From positions 1 through 64,000 of the forward strand of contig CAZFDE010000002.1 in assembly GCA_964517795.1 (NCBI GenBank): DNA of 64,000 bases, given 5' to 3'. The notes under the pieces were generated by a model that searched no databases, was not told where the DNA came from, and worked only from the letters and a program-made list of their open reading frames with translations. The DNA comes from CAZFDE01 sp964517795 (GTDB lineage Bacteria > Planctomycetota > Phycisphaerae > Sedimentisphaerales > Anaerobacaceae). Made by a program: the position numbers and the translations under genes. Within the stretch, counting starts at the first letter, position 1. Each line of letters opens with the position of its first letter. Below, piece by piece: positions 37,877-47,110 of this stretch.

Positions 37877-38839
37877 TTACTCGATATCCCGCCATATAAT
37901 GTAACTGAATGTTTTGCCATCCTCGAAAATCCCTTTGGAATCATAGAGGGTAAAGGTGATCTTAACCGCCAATTCCCGTTCGTTATAGCGTCTTTCGACC
38001 GTCCACTCGTTTCGATCATCCTGGGTCACAATTTCTTCACTGATCGGACGCCATTGATAAAATTTCAAATCGTCTGTATCGCGGTATTCTTGTTTTTCAT
38101 ATCCCACGTACTGAATCGTGAAATTATCGACGCCCCGGGCCAGATAGGTTACACTGTCGCGGCCGAAGTTTTCCGGCTGACTCGGACTAAATGGCACACG
38201 CCGCGTCCAGCTCGGCCATGCGATCGGATTTTCTCCTGTCCCCCAGGGCACATTACCCATCCACTGTGAAAAACAAAGATTATAAAATTCGTTCATATAA
38301 TCTTCGTAGCCGTCATTGGTTTTAAAATTCGGGTCCTTGAAATCGTCAAAATCCTTGTATGTCAGAATCGTCTGTCGCCGGAACAAGATCTTATTTCGCC
38401 GGTCGATTGGATCGAAACTGTTCGGATCCGGATATGTCGTCTGCCCATACAGCACCCCGGCGACATGGCCGTACACCGTCTGCTTATCATCGGATCGGCT
38501 TTTTTCATATTGCCGTGTCGTCTGAAAATCACCGTTCACAAAAAAACCCAACCTGTCCGAACGAATATATTCCCCGTCTTCTTCTCCACAGTGATATCGG
38601 ATTAAGAAACGCCCTTCGCGGCGCCAACTGCGAAAATCGGAATCAAATTGTTGGGTGATAACACGGAATTTCTCCAGAATCTCGGCATAGGCATTGGCCT
38701 TGCGATAGGCCTCGATGCTGTAGCGAAAAACCGCCCCGGAAACCGTCAGCATAATCACCAGTACTCCCACTGCGACGGCCAGTTCCACCAAGGTAAATGC
38801 CTTAGGGCAATATGTTTTTGTTCTTACCATTTTCGTCAT
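37877..38839 (-). CDS. GspJ-like minor pseudopilin
   Basis: About 320 aa. The ATG at 38839 overlaps the upstream stop (TGATG). The leader MTKMVRTKTYCPKA precedes FTLVELAVAVGVLVIMLTVSG, with Glu5, then YAEILEKFRVITQQFDSDFRSW, typical of GspJ. The C-terminal domain includes VTYLARGVDNFTIQYVGYE and ends in LAVKITFTLYDSKG, like the DVxxFxxxY...P.AVEVTL pattern of GspJ/PilW. It is longer than GspJ (about 200 aa). Gene order I-J-K is kept. Confidence 0.78.
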   Translation of the reverse strand: MTKMVRTKTYCPKAFTLVELAVAVGVLVIMLTVSGAVFRYSIEAYRKANAYAEILEKFRVITQQFDSDFRSWRREGRFLIRYHCGEEDGEYIRSDRLGFFVNGDFQTTRQYEKSRSDDKQTVYGHVAGVLYGQTTYPDPNSFDPIDRRNKILFRRQTILTYKDFDDFKDPNFKTNDGYEDYMNEFYNLCFSQWMGNVPWGTGENPIAWPSWTRRVPFSPSQPENFGRDSVTYLARGVDNFTIQYVGYEKQEYRDTDDLKFYQWRPISEEIVTQDDRNEWTVERRYNERELAVKITFTLYDSKGIFEDGKTFSYIIWRDIE

Positions 38840-39807
38840 CAGAATTTGATCACCTTTTGAAAAACACCGATACACGGGCTTTTGCCGATCAGACGCCGTT
38901 CGGATTCGGGCAACTGCACCGGGGGCGGTACGGCCCATATATAAGCATCATCAATATTTCTCGAAGGACCGCTTTTCTCGATATCCCAATTGGCATTGAG
39001 TTCGATGATTCGCGGATCAACTGTGCTTTTGCGAACAATTTTGTAAATACGGCCGGTGATATTATCGACGACCACCATCCCCTCGCGGACCATCTTTGAG
39101 GTGTCCGGGTCAGCCAGTTGCAGCCGTCGCGTTTGATCATCTTCAACGTATTGCGCATCCACCTCGACCGCGATCTTCACCGGCACCGGCAACCGTCGTA
39201 TCTCGCTAAAATCTACATCGGCAATATACCGCGGACGCGGTGATGGGCGGCGGCAAACAAAAACTGTCGTCTGCACATAACGGTTTGGATCCGCCGACGC
39301 ATTTTCTTCGATAATCGGCTTGGTCAGTCGTAATAAGGCCGACCAGCAGTACTGCTTGTGATCATTATTGTCCTCGGTCGTGGGGTAGAGAAACAGCATC
39401 GAAAAGGTGGGATCATCTTCCCAATATTTGGCATCATCATCAATAATCCCATTGGTATCGCCAAGTACCGGAAAGATATCGGGATTGTTGAAATCTGTCA
39501 GGCCGTTGGGTTCCCAATCGCCTCCTGTTTCTCTGTAATTTAATCGAGATAATTCAAACAGCCTGATATCATCCTCGTGATAAGGGTTTCCATTTTTTTC
39601 ATACAACATGCCGCGTGAAAAAATTTGGATTTTCGCAAAGGCCTCATCGGCGACGACCGGGGCGATGGATTTTTCCGCCGATGTCGTGATATAGTGGATC
39701 GACACCGGAAATACCCCGGCAATAAACAGCATTGCGACGGTCAGGATCCCCAGGGAGATCAGCACCTCGGTCAGCGAAAAACCGTGTTGTCTGGGTACGT
39801 GTCTCAT
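38839..39807 (-). CDS. GspI/PilV-like minor pseudopilin
   Basis: About 322 aa. The leader MRHVPRQHG precedes FSLTEVLISLGILTVAMLFIAGVF, with Glu5 and a Gly at -1, a near-ideal prepilin site. The domain has many Asp, Asn and Pro residues and a segment RLPVPVKIAVEVDAQ. The position between the GspH-like and GspJ-like genes supports GspI/PilV. It overlaps the next gene by one base and follows the previous by 4 bp. Confidence 0.78.
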   Translation of the reverse strand: MRHVPRQHGFSLTEVLISLGILTVAMLFIAGVFPVSIHYITTSAEKSIAPVVADEAFAKIQIFSRGMLYEKNGNPYHEDDIRLFELSRLNYRETGGDWEPNGLTDFNNPDIFPVLGDTNGIIDDDAKYWEDDPTFSMLFLYPTTEDNNDHKQYCWSALLRLTKPIIEENASADPNRYVQTTVFVCRRPSPRPRYIADVDFSEIRRLPVPVKIAVEVDAQYVEDDQTRRLQLADPDTSKMVREGMVVVDNITGRIYKIVRKSTVDPRIIELNANWDIEKSGPSRNIDDAYIWAVPPPVQLPESERRLIGKSPCIGVFQKVIKF

Positions 39808-39811
39808 CTGA

Positions 39812-40663
39812 TTATTCCAATTTGATCGTGTCTTTCTGAATAAATCGGCCGGTATAGGAGCTGACATAAAGCGTCTGTGTTTGCTGCAATTCTTCGAGAT
39901 ATTCGCTGTAACGCAATTGCGTATCCATGCTCATCAACCGGTCTTTTTCCACGATCATAAAACGGGTGCGGCTCTTTTCTTCGCCCAAACCCTGTTCGAG
40001 CTCGGAATAATCCTCATCCTGAAGAAACATTCCCATCGGCCGGGTTAGATGCATGATCCGTTGTTCGGTATTAAATATATCGTCCATGCTTTGCTGCGAT
40101 TCGGGTTCGTTTTTATCCGCTCCGTCACGATTACGAACACGAACATTGCGGATAACCAGCTTGCCGGAAGGCGAGAACACTACCGAAAAGGTCATCGTGT
40201 CGCGTAATTCCTGCAACTCATCGACTTTGATATCACTATCAATCGCCAATTCGTTATCGCTGTTGGGATCGGTGTCGCTGTAGCTTTGGTGGATCGTCAT
40301 ATCCATCACCGCCATCGTCTCGGGCAATTTGATCGGCTCGGCTCCGTCGAGCGCCCGAAATCCATGTGCCAATCCGGTTTTATCGTAATCATAGACGATG
40401 AGAATCATATACTGCGGGCCATCAAGCCCTTTTTCATAGGTATGCTGGAATCGAAGCCCGACATGCCTCTGGTGCTTGAGCGCCATAGCCCGGGCCGAAC
40501 ACAAGGCCGCCTGCACCATCGCCTTGGTACTGCCGTAGGTCTCAAACGAATGCACGAGCTTCTTGGCCGCCGGCATCGATAACGCCATCAAGCCGGCAAC
40601 AATCGCAACAACGATCGTTTGTTCGGTCAATGACAAACCAAAATGTCTTTTCCTGCGTTTCAT
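39812..40663 (-). CDS. GspH-like pseudopilin
   Basis: 283 aa. The leader MKRRKRHFG precedes LSLTEQTIVVAIVAGLMALSMPAAKKL, with a Glu at mature position 5, followed by ALCSARAMALKHQRHVGLRF. That stretch is characteristic of GspH/FimT, where a long helix is followed by 'ARxxAxxxxxxVxl'. TMTFSVVFSPSGKLVI is the GspH 'f.p.G' strand. It is longer than GspH (about 170 aa). It is the gene between the third GspG-loop pseudopilin and GspI. Confidence 0.78.
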   Translation of the reverse strand: MKRRKRHFGLSLTEQTIVVAIVAGLMALSMPAAKKLVHSFETYGSTKAMVQAALCSARAMALKHQRHVGLRFQHTYEKGLDGPQYMILIVYDYDKTGLAHGFRALDGAEPIKLPETMAVMDMTIHQSYSDTDPNSDNELAIDSDIKVDELQELRDTMTFSVVFSPSGKLVIRNVRVRNRDGADKNEPESQQSMDDIFNTEQRIMHLTRPMGMFLQDEDYSELEQGLGEEKSRTRFMIVEKDRLMSMDTQLRYSEYLEELQQTQTLYVSSYTGRFIQKDTIKLE

Positions 40664-40674
40664 CTCTATTCGAT

Positions 40675-41418
40675 CTATCGATTCATAATATCATCGGATG
40701 AACCGAACACCCCGTCTGGCCCGGCCGAGATCAGCAGCGGAAACGCTCGTACGCCTTCTTCCGCGATCGGATTCGGCTCCAAGGCCTCGGGATTGACTAT
40801 GTTTTCTTCTTTATTGATATAATAACTGTACCGCAGCGGCCGGCCCCACGGGTCCGAATAATACAGCAGCTTATACACTTCGTCGTCATCTTCGTATTCG
40901 ATCACGATTTCACTTTGGGTACTGTCACGACAGTGCCGTATCATAGACTTATCGATCTCGCCAAGAATCTCCCGACATCGCCCAACCCGATGCAGCAAAA
41001 AATGAACCACGGCGATGGCGGCGGCATTGGGATCGTCAAAATTCGTACCGGAAATCGTCAATGGCGGTTGCGGATCGAGCGCTTCATCGAGGTGCCGTTC
41101 GATCTCATTTTTCGTCATACCGTTACAATCCAGCGGAAATTTCAGCAACCGCTGATCAAAGCCAAGGTCACAGGGATCTTCGAAACGATATCGAAAACCC
41201 GAACTCGAAAATTCCTGAATCGCCCCATTCAAGATATTCAACGTGCTGCGAGTCAGATCGATGCGACCCCGTTCTTCCACACGTGAAGCCAGTGAGACCA
41301 CGATCACCACTAAAATCGCCACAATGGAGATAACCATGATCATTTCGACCAGACTTAACGCATTGTTTCGTGCTCGATACCTCATCGTATTTCGATTGTC
41401 AACACCCCCATGAATCAT
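40675..41418 (-). CDS. Pseudopilin with GspG-type calcium loop
   Basis: 247 aa from the ATG overlapping the upstream stop (TGATG), or 236 aa from a second Met eleven codons in. The prepilin segment LSLVEMIMVISIVAILVVIVV carries Glu5. TRSTLNILNGAIQEF resembles the GspG helix. The C-terminal LLISAGPDGVFGSSDD matches the GspG calcium-binding loop pattern (SxGxDGxxGxxDD). Shares this ending with its two neighbours at 41418 and 44773. Confidence 0.78.
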   Translation of the reverse strand: MIHGGVDNRNTMRYRARNNALSLVEMIMVISIVAILVVIVVSLASRVEERGRIDLTRSTLNILNGAIQEFSSSGFRYRFEDPCDLGFDQRLLKFPLDCNGMTKNEIERHLDEALDPQPPLTISGTNFDDPNAAAIAVVHFLLHRVGRCREILGEIDKSMIRHCRDSTQSEIVIEYEDDDEVYKLLYYSDPWGRPLRYSYYINKEENIVNPEALEPNPIAEEGVRAFPLLISAGPDGVFGSSDDIMNR

Positions 41419-42344
41419 CAGAAATTATGAATATCGTCTCCATTACCGTAAATCCCGTCCGGTCCGGCCGAGATCAGAATATAACTGTCCGCCCGAACCG
41501 GTCGCGGAAGCGTCGTCGTTGAAACATTCAGGTCTTTGATGTCTTCATAAAATTTGTCCGCACCGGACGAACCATAATAAACATGTTCGACGTCCTTTGA
41601 CATGACGGTTTGAAGATTGATCAATTGTAAATTATCGTAATAATTGTAAATATAATCCTGAAATGAAAAGCCGCCATCATAATCGATATCCATTTTCGAT
41701 GGGTCTGCGCGGTAATACAATATCGGCGTACCGGCTTTTTTCGATTCTGTTTTGGCATTCGGTAATGCGCTGGTGCTTTTCAGAATGACTTTTTTAACAC
41801 CAAAAACATCACAGATAACATAGCGTTGTGAATCCAGCGTTGATGTTCGTTCGCTGAATTTATCGAAAACACCATCGCTTTCACCCGGGGTGCTGCCCAG
41901 ACGATATACCTCTGTCCGTGACAATTCCAGATACGGCCCTAAACGCTCATTAAGGTCTTTGGCCTGCGTATCTTGATCTGTGCCCTGATAATAAACTTCG
42001 AAACCGGTATCATCTTCTCCATCTGCCCGCCATTCGGAATTCGGATCGAATCCCAGCAAGTCCCAGCCGACCAGCGCTTCGGCCATTTTCTGAGCGCCGC
42101 AATAGTCACCCGCAGGATTAAACTCACCATCCTGGGTCAAAGTAGACGGCGGAAAATAGCCCATATCATTCTTAAAGGCACCCAACCCCAATTCAATCGT
42201 ATTGAATTGGGCGCGCTGCTGCGTTTCTTTGGTAATGCGCCGCACCGTCATGATCGCAGGCACCAGAAGCGAAACCAAAATAGTGATAATGAACAATACG
42301 GTCAGCATTTCGACTAATGTAAATGCATGTTTTTGTCGTTTCAC
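41418..42344 (-). CDS. GspG-like major pseudopilin
   Basis: 308 aa. The leader MKRQKHA precedes FTLVEMLTVLFIITILVSLLVPAI, with Glu5. RAQFNTIELGLGAFKNDMGYFPPS is the GspG/PilE-like helix and proline start. The C-terminus ILISAGPDGIYGNGDDIHNF matches the calcium loop of GspG. It is paralogous to the gene at 44773 (both carry DYCGAxKxAEALxGxDLLGF) and is twice the size of standard GspG. Confidence 0.8.
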   Translation of the reverse strand: MKRQKHAFTLVEMLTVLFIITILVSLLVPAIMTVRRITKETQQRAQFNTIELGLGAFKNDMGYFPPSTLTQDGEFNPAGDYCGAQKMAEALVGWDLLGFDPNSEWRADGEDDTGFEVYYQGTDQDTQAKDLNERLGPYLELSRTEVYRLGSTPGESDGVFDKFSERTSTLDSQRYVICDVFGVKKVILKSTSALPNAKTESKKAGTPILYYRADPSKMDIDYDGGFSFQDYIYNYYDNLQLINLQTVMSKDVEHVYYGSSGADKFYEDIKDLNVSTTTLPRPVRADSYILISAGPDGIYGNGDDIHNF

Positions 42345-42356
42345 GATCCTATTCCT

Positions 42357-44666
42357 TTAATTGTATTCATCCAGTTCATAAAACCAGCTTTTTATCAGCC
42401 AGTCTTTGAATAATGTATCCATATCACGAACATCAATTTCACCATCGCGATTAATATCGTTTCGGTTGGTCACTGTTTGGGACTCCAATCCTTCGACGAA
42501 AATGCCGTAATCTTTGAGATCGATCACCCCGTCATCGTTCAAATCTCCATCTAATAACAAAGGTGTTTGAAAATTGGGCTGTCCGCATTGGGCCGCATCG
42601 GTCGTATTCAGCCAATGGTCCGCCAGTTTATTAAGATCGAACACGTCGACCTCACTATCTTCGTACAAATCATACCGATAGGCCGCATCAGGTGTCAGCC
42701 AGTGTTGGGCCAGCAGCGCAAAGTCATCGAAATCCACATCGCAGTCATGGTCGATATCCTCACGCAGATACCCCATGCCATCACAATATAAATTGAATTT
42801 CACGAAATCCCAATACACCCGATACTCGACAAAATCGGGTGATTCTTCATCAATATCGGATACCATTGCCAGCGAAAGCGTATGCATGTTCCCGTCGTTG
42901 ACATCCAACAGCACCTGCATATCCCGAAGTTCATCGTTTGCATCAGGGGTAAATTCGTCCGAATTCCAAATCACCTGATCATCCAGCAACACCAATGCCG
43001 TCCGTACATCGGCATTCCAACCACCAAACGAAGACACCAACCGAACATCAAATGTCAGTTCCTGAACTTCATCCATAAGAACATCCTGAGAAACAAATGC
43101 CATTTCGCCGGCCCCACAAGCAGCAAACAGATCCGAATACAACAACAATGAATGATCGCCGCAGGTTGACCAGCCGTCCGTTACCTTCGACCCGAAATTT
43201 TCGGTATCCGGCAAATTCACATCCCACCAGTAACGCGGCGCAAACGTTGATATGTCACTGATCGCCCCGTCGCGCTCGAAACTACCGTTGCGGATTAACG
43301 ATGGCGATGTATATACCGTCGGTTCTTCCGGCAATGTGATTTCAATGACCTTAAACGTCAAGATGTCAGAATGAGACGCATATTTCCAGGTATTGCCGCC
43401 GCTGACATAGATATTGTTTTGTGCATCCAACCCGATCCCACCGATGGTTTCCTCAACATTCGGGTCCCCATAAGAGAGCCACCATAGGGGGATATTACTG
43501 TCAGGGCTGTACTTTAATATCAAAAAATCTCCGATGTTCTGGTTATCATTATACCCCGTCGATCCGCCGACATACACATAACCGTCCTGACCAATATCGA
43601 CCGAGGTGCCGTAGTCCCAGTAGATATCCGCTCCGTCACAGGCATCGTAAATCGAACCCCACACCAGCACATTGCTGTCGGATGCATATTTCAACACTAC
43701 ACAGGCCAATTCCGAATCCACCACTTTTCGGCCGGTCAAATAGATATCGTCATGGCTGTCGATCGCCATCGCTTCGATGCGGCCATCCACTCCATTGTCA
43801 TAAATGCTATACCACTGGGGAATGTTGCTGTCAGGCGCATATTGAACCAGGCACCCTGCGATACTGCCGTTCATCTTAAAATCACCGGCGACATAGATAT
43901 GACCGGTGCTGTCTATAGCGATATCTCTAACCTCATTCGCCCAATCAGCCGTATAACCCGGTGGATTGAACGACGACGCCCATTGCCAAGTACCATTCGA
44001 ATCATATTTCACGGTTACATAACAATGACTATCGAGATTCTCTCCGGACACATACACATTGCCATTTTTATCAGCCGTTATCAATCTTGGCCGATCATTA
44101 TCGCCGCTGTCATACTGAGTCGCCCAAACTGCAATATTGCTGTCGGGTGTGTACTTGACAATGACATAATTGCTGTCAGGGCTGCCATAGGTATAACCAG
44201 TCACAAAGATGTTATCCTGATCGTCGATAACCATATCTTCCGGCCCAATCGGAGCCGGCATATTCGGACTATTGCCAATCCATTCGATTGTGCCTATGGG
44301 AGAATATTTTATCAGAACTAAACCGTTTCCTTCATCTCCGGCAACATACACATTCCCCTGTGAGTCGACATCGAGAGCCGCTGGAATATCAAAGGCGTTG
44401 GACGGCGTTTCATAGAAATCCGCCCATTGCTCAATGCCGTTTGAATCATACTTGATCGTTGTATAGCCGTATCCTAAAACCGGATCCCGATCTAAAAGGG
44501 TAATATAAGTGGTTCCGCTTTCGTCCACAGCCATATCGGTGAAAATTTCAGTATCGTTCGCATCGCCATAATGCTGATACCAGTCCACCGACACCTCCGC
44601 CCGCACGGACGAAACCATCATCACCAGGATCACTACCAAACTCACTTTCATACATACGCTCATCAT
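42357..44666 (-). CDS. Secreted beta-propeller (SBBP-like) protein with dockerin-like EF-hand repeats
   Basis: 769 aa. A signal peptide of about 1-23 (MKVSLVVILVMMVSSVRA inside it) precedes seven or eight repeats of about 50-60 residues. Each has a core like GNVYVAGD...VLIKYSPDSNIxxW, the SBBP/YVTN-like propeller pattern. A beta-sandwich region follows (about 480-620: LIRNGSFERDG... ELTFDVRLVSSFGGW), then four calcium-loop-like motifs at about 637-765: DIDHDCDVDFDD, DLYEDSEVDVFD, DLNDDGVIDLKD and DINRDGEIDVRD, arranged as two dockerin-like pairs. It is encoded between two GspG-like genes, so it may be cargo or a filament-associated adhesin. Confidence 0.78.
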   Translation of the reverse strand: MMSVCMKVSLVVILVMMVSSVRAEVSVDWYQHYGDANDTEIFTDMAVDESGTTYITLLDRDPVLGYGYTTIKYDSNGIEQWADFYETPSNAFDIPAALDVDSQGNVYVAGDEGNGLVLIKYSPIGTIEWIGNSPNMPAPIGPEDMVIDDQDNIFVTGYTYGSPDSNYVIVKYTPDSNIAVWATQYDSGDNDRPRLITADKNGNVYVSGENLDSHCYVTVKYDSNGTWQWASSFNPPGYTADWANEVRDIAIDSTGHIYVAGDFKMNGSIAGCLVQYAPDSNIPQWYSIYDNGVDGRIEAMAIDSHDDIYLTGRKVVDSELACVVLKYASDSNVLVWGSIYDACDGADIYWDYGTSVDIGQDGYVYVGGSTGYNDNQNIGDFLILKYSPDSNIPLWWLSYGDPNVEETIGGIGLDAQNNIYVSGGNTWKYASHSDILTFKVIEITLPEEPTVYTSPSLIRNGSFERDGAISDISTFAPRYWWDVNLPDTENFGSKVTDGWSTCGDHSLLLYSDLFAACGAGEMAFVSQDVLMDEVQELTFDVRLVSSFGGWNADVRTALVLLDDQVIWNSDEFTPDANDELRDMQVLLDVNDGNMHTLSLAMVSDIDEESPDFVEYRVYWDFVKFNLYCDGMGYLREDIDHDCDVDFDDFALLAQHWLTPDAAYRYDLYEDSEVDVFDLNKLADHWLNTTDAAQCGQPNFQTPLLLDGDLNDDGVIDLKDYGIFVEGLESQTVTNRNDINRDGEIDVRDMDTLFKDWLIKSWFYELDEYN

Positions 44667-44772
44667 TTCTCCCGAAATTTTCTCTTCACCTCCATATTCA
44701 GTTCATGAGACATGTCATACCCTTCTCGCAGGTTATAAGTATCAATATATCATCGATTCAGCGCAATCGATA

Positions 44773-45783
44773 TCACTCGCTAAAGTTATAAACATCATCC
44801 GCCGATCCGTATTCGCCGTCAAATCCGGCCGAAACCAGCAAATAGGAATCGTGGCGATAGGAACGGTAAGCGGTTGTCATATTTCGATTGAAAATACGGT
44901 CATAAAAGTTTTCACCGACGTCTGTATCCTCATCGTCCAGGGTTTTGCCCGATTCCGCATCCATCGGGTGCTTGAAACCCGTATTGCCCGGTATGCCAAG
45001 CGCAATCAGCTCCTGGTTGTCCCAATAATCGTAGAAATTGCCTTTCTTATCTGACCTGGTCGGCAATTCGCCGGTATTAGTCAATCCTTGAATCCGAGCA
45101 TCAGGGGTCGTATAGTGATTCTTGCCGGTCGCATCCGCTCTATAATACAAGACCGGCATCCCAATCTTTTTACCGGCAATCGGATCATTCATTATGGCTG
45201 ACTGGGCACGAAAACGTGAATATTCATCGGCCAAAACAAATAAGTGTGTAACGTCTTCACCGGCCATGTTTATATTGTTACCATAATAATGACCCATACG
45301 CCGTGCGTTCGCCTGATCGATTGGTAACAGAGGCCCGCCCGCTAAACGAGAATCGACATTCTCTTGATAGGCTGAAGGGTTAGGTTGATCATATTCGGGA
45401 TAAATATAATCTCCCGAATCCGGCTCTCTGCCATCCTCATCGACATACTTAAATTGTGAATCTGGATTAAAACCCAGCAAGTCTTGGCCCATCAAGGCCT
45501 CGGCCAGCTTCATGGCCCCGCAATAATCTCGGCCATCTTCGTCGCTGTCCCCGTCTCTGGCCCCGGAAGGCGGCAGGCCGTCAAATTCGTTACTGAATAA
45601 TTCCAGCGCCACGTCGATACTGTGGAACTGCGCTTTCTGATTGACTTTCGTGGCAAACCGCTTGACCTTAGTGAGCGCCGGAACGAGAATACTGATCAAA
45701 ATAACAATGATGCTCATGATCGTCAGCAACTCGACAATGGTAAACGCCCTGCGTCGCCGGGATGTGTGATTTATCGTGTTCAC
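44773..45783 (-). CDS. GspG-like major pseudopilin
   Basis: 336 aa. The leader MNTINHTSRRRRA precedes FTIVELLTIMSIIVILISILVPAL, with Glu5. AQFHSIDVALELFSNEFDGLPPS matches the GspG helix, DYCGAMKLAEALMGQDLLGF is shared with the paralogue at 41418, and LLVSAGFDGEYGSADDVYNF is the GspG calcium loop. It follows the GspF-like gene, as gspG does in T2SS operons. Confidence 0.8.
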   Translation of the reverse strand: MNTINHTSRRRRAFTIVELLTIMSIIVILISILVPALTKVKRFATKVNQKAQFHSIDVALELFSNEFDGLPPSGARDGDSDEDGRDYCGAMKLAEALMGQDLLGFNPDSQFKYVDEDGREPDSGDYIYPEYDQPNPSAYQENVDSRLAGGPLLPIDQANARRMGHYYGNNINMAGEDVTHLFVLADEYSRFRAQSAIMNDPIAGKKIGMPVLYYRADATGKNHYTTPDARIQGLTNTGELPTRSDKKGNFYDYWDNQELIALGIPGNTGFKHPMDAESGKTLDDEDTDVGENFYDRIFNRNMTTAYRSYRHDSYLLVSAGFDGEYGSADDVYNFSE

Positions 45784-45835
45784 CGTGTTCTCCTTTATTT
45801 GTTTAACGATTCTGACTATTTCTTGATTTTTCCAA

Positions 45836-47089
45836 TTAAACGCCTGACAAACCGCTGATGATCTGGATCATCGGCAGGAAAATCGCCAATACGATCATGG
45901 CCACAATGCCGCCGAGCACGATGATCATAATCGGCTCCAGCATCGACATCAGCCCGGCCACCAGCACATCGACCTGTTCGTCATAATTATCCGCAACTTT
46001 GAGCAGCATTTTATCCAGATCACCGGTTTCCTCACCGACCGCCACCATGTTCGAAACGATCAGGTCCACCGTCTTGGATTGTTTAAGCGGACTGGCAAAG
46101 GAATCACCCTGACGGATCGAATTGTGCACATTACCAAGCATATTCGCATAGACCTCGTTTCCCGATGTTTCCCGGGTAATATTGATCGCATCCAGAATCG
46201 GCACACCGGCACTGATCAAGGTCCCGAGCGTTCGGGTCCATCGCGTCACAGCAATTTTACTGCTCAATGGCCCAATGACGGGCAAATGCAGCTTGACCGT
46301 ATCCAGCACCAACCGGCCGGGCCTGAATTGGCGGACGAGTTTCAAGATAAATATAATCCCAAATGGGACACCGATCAAAATCAACCACCCCCATTGCAGC
46401 GCGATCCAATTACTAATGTCCAAAACGGTTTGAGTGACCTTATTCATTTCTTCGCCTTCCAGCATTTCAGTGAGCACACTTTCGAACTGGGGAATAACAA
46501 AGGTCATCAGCCCCAAAAGGATCGCAAAAGCGGCAACAAGAACCACAATCGGATAGATCATCGCACTTTTGACGCGGGCTTTAAGTTTCTGGGCTTTCTC
46601 CATAAAATCTGCGATACGTGAAAGAATCAAATCCAACACACCGCCCGTTTCGCCGGCAGCCACCATGTTGACAAACAGCCGGTCAAAACACCGCGGAAAT
46701 CGGGCCATGGCTTCCGAAAGTGTGGAGCCGCCTTCGATATCTTCTGCCACATACCCCAACACTTTTTTAAATGTGCCGGATTTCTGTTGTTCTTCCAGAA
46801 TACGCAGTGAACGCAGGATCGGCAGGCCGGCATCCTGCAGTGTGGAAAGTTGGCGTGCAAACTGTGTTAAAACTTTCGTCTTGACCTTTCCACCGGCACC
46901 CCGACGAGGTTTGGGTTTAGCCGCGGCACGCACGGCCGTTTTCTTGGCCGCACTGCGCGAGGCGACTTTCGTCGGGAAATAACCCATATTGCGTATCTTA
47001 CTGATCGCTTCCTTTTCGCTCAGGGCCTCAATTTCATCTTTAATCCCGACACCCTGCGAATCTAATGCTTCATATTGAAAAATAGGCAT
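45836..47089 (-). CDS. GspF/PilC-family inner-membrane platform protein
   Basis: 417 aa. The N-terminus FQYEALDSQGVGIKDEIEALSEKEAI is the typical GspF start, and a Lys/Ala/Arg-rich linker (46-68) follows. Two T2SSF domains have LTQFARQLSTLQDAGLPILRSLR and WTRTLGTLISAGVPILDAINI, with transmembrane segments YPIVVLVAAFAILLGLMTFVIP, a central one, and SMLEPIMIIVLGGIVAMIVLA. Encoded 21 bp after the GspE-like ATPase. Confidence 0.93.
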   Translation of the reverse strand: MPIFQYEALDSQGVGIKDEIEALSEKEAISKIRNMGYFPTKVASRSAAKKTAVRAAAKPKPRRGAGGKVKTKVLTQFARQLSTLQDAGLPILRSLRILEEQQKSGTFKKVLGYVAEDIEGGSTLSEAMARFPRCFDRLFVNMVAAGETGGVLDLILSRIADFMEKAQKLKARVKSAMIYPIVVLVAAFAILLGLMTFVIPQFESVLTEMLEGEEMNKVTQTVLDISNWIALQWGWLILIGVPFGIIFILKLVRQFRPGRLVLDTVKLHLPVIGPLSSKIAVTRWTRTLGTLISAGVPILDAINITRETSGNEVYANMLGNVHNSIRQGDSFASPLKQSKTVDLIVSNMVAVGEETGDLDKMLLKVADNYDEQVDVLVAGLMSMLEPIMIIVLGGIVAMIVLAIFLPMIQIISGLSGV

Positions 47090-47110
47090 TGTTATATACC
47101 TCCAACTGAA

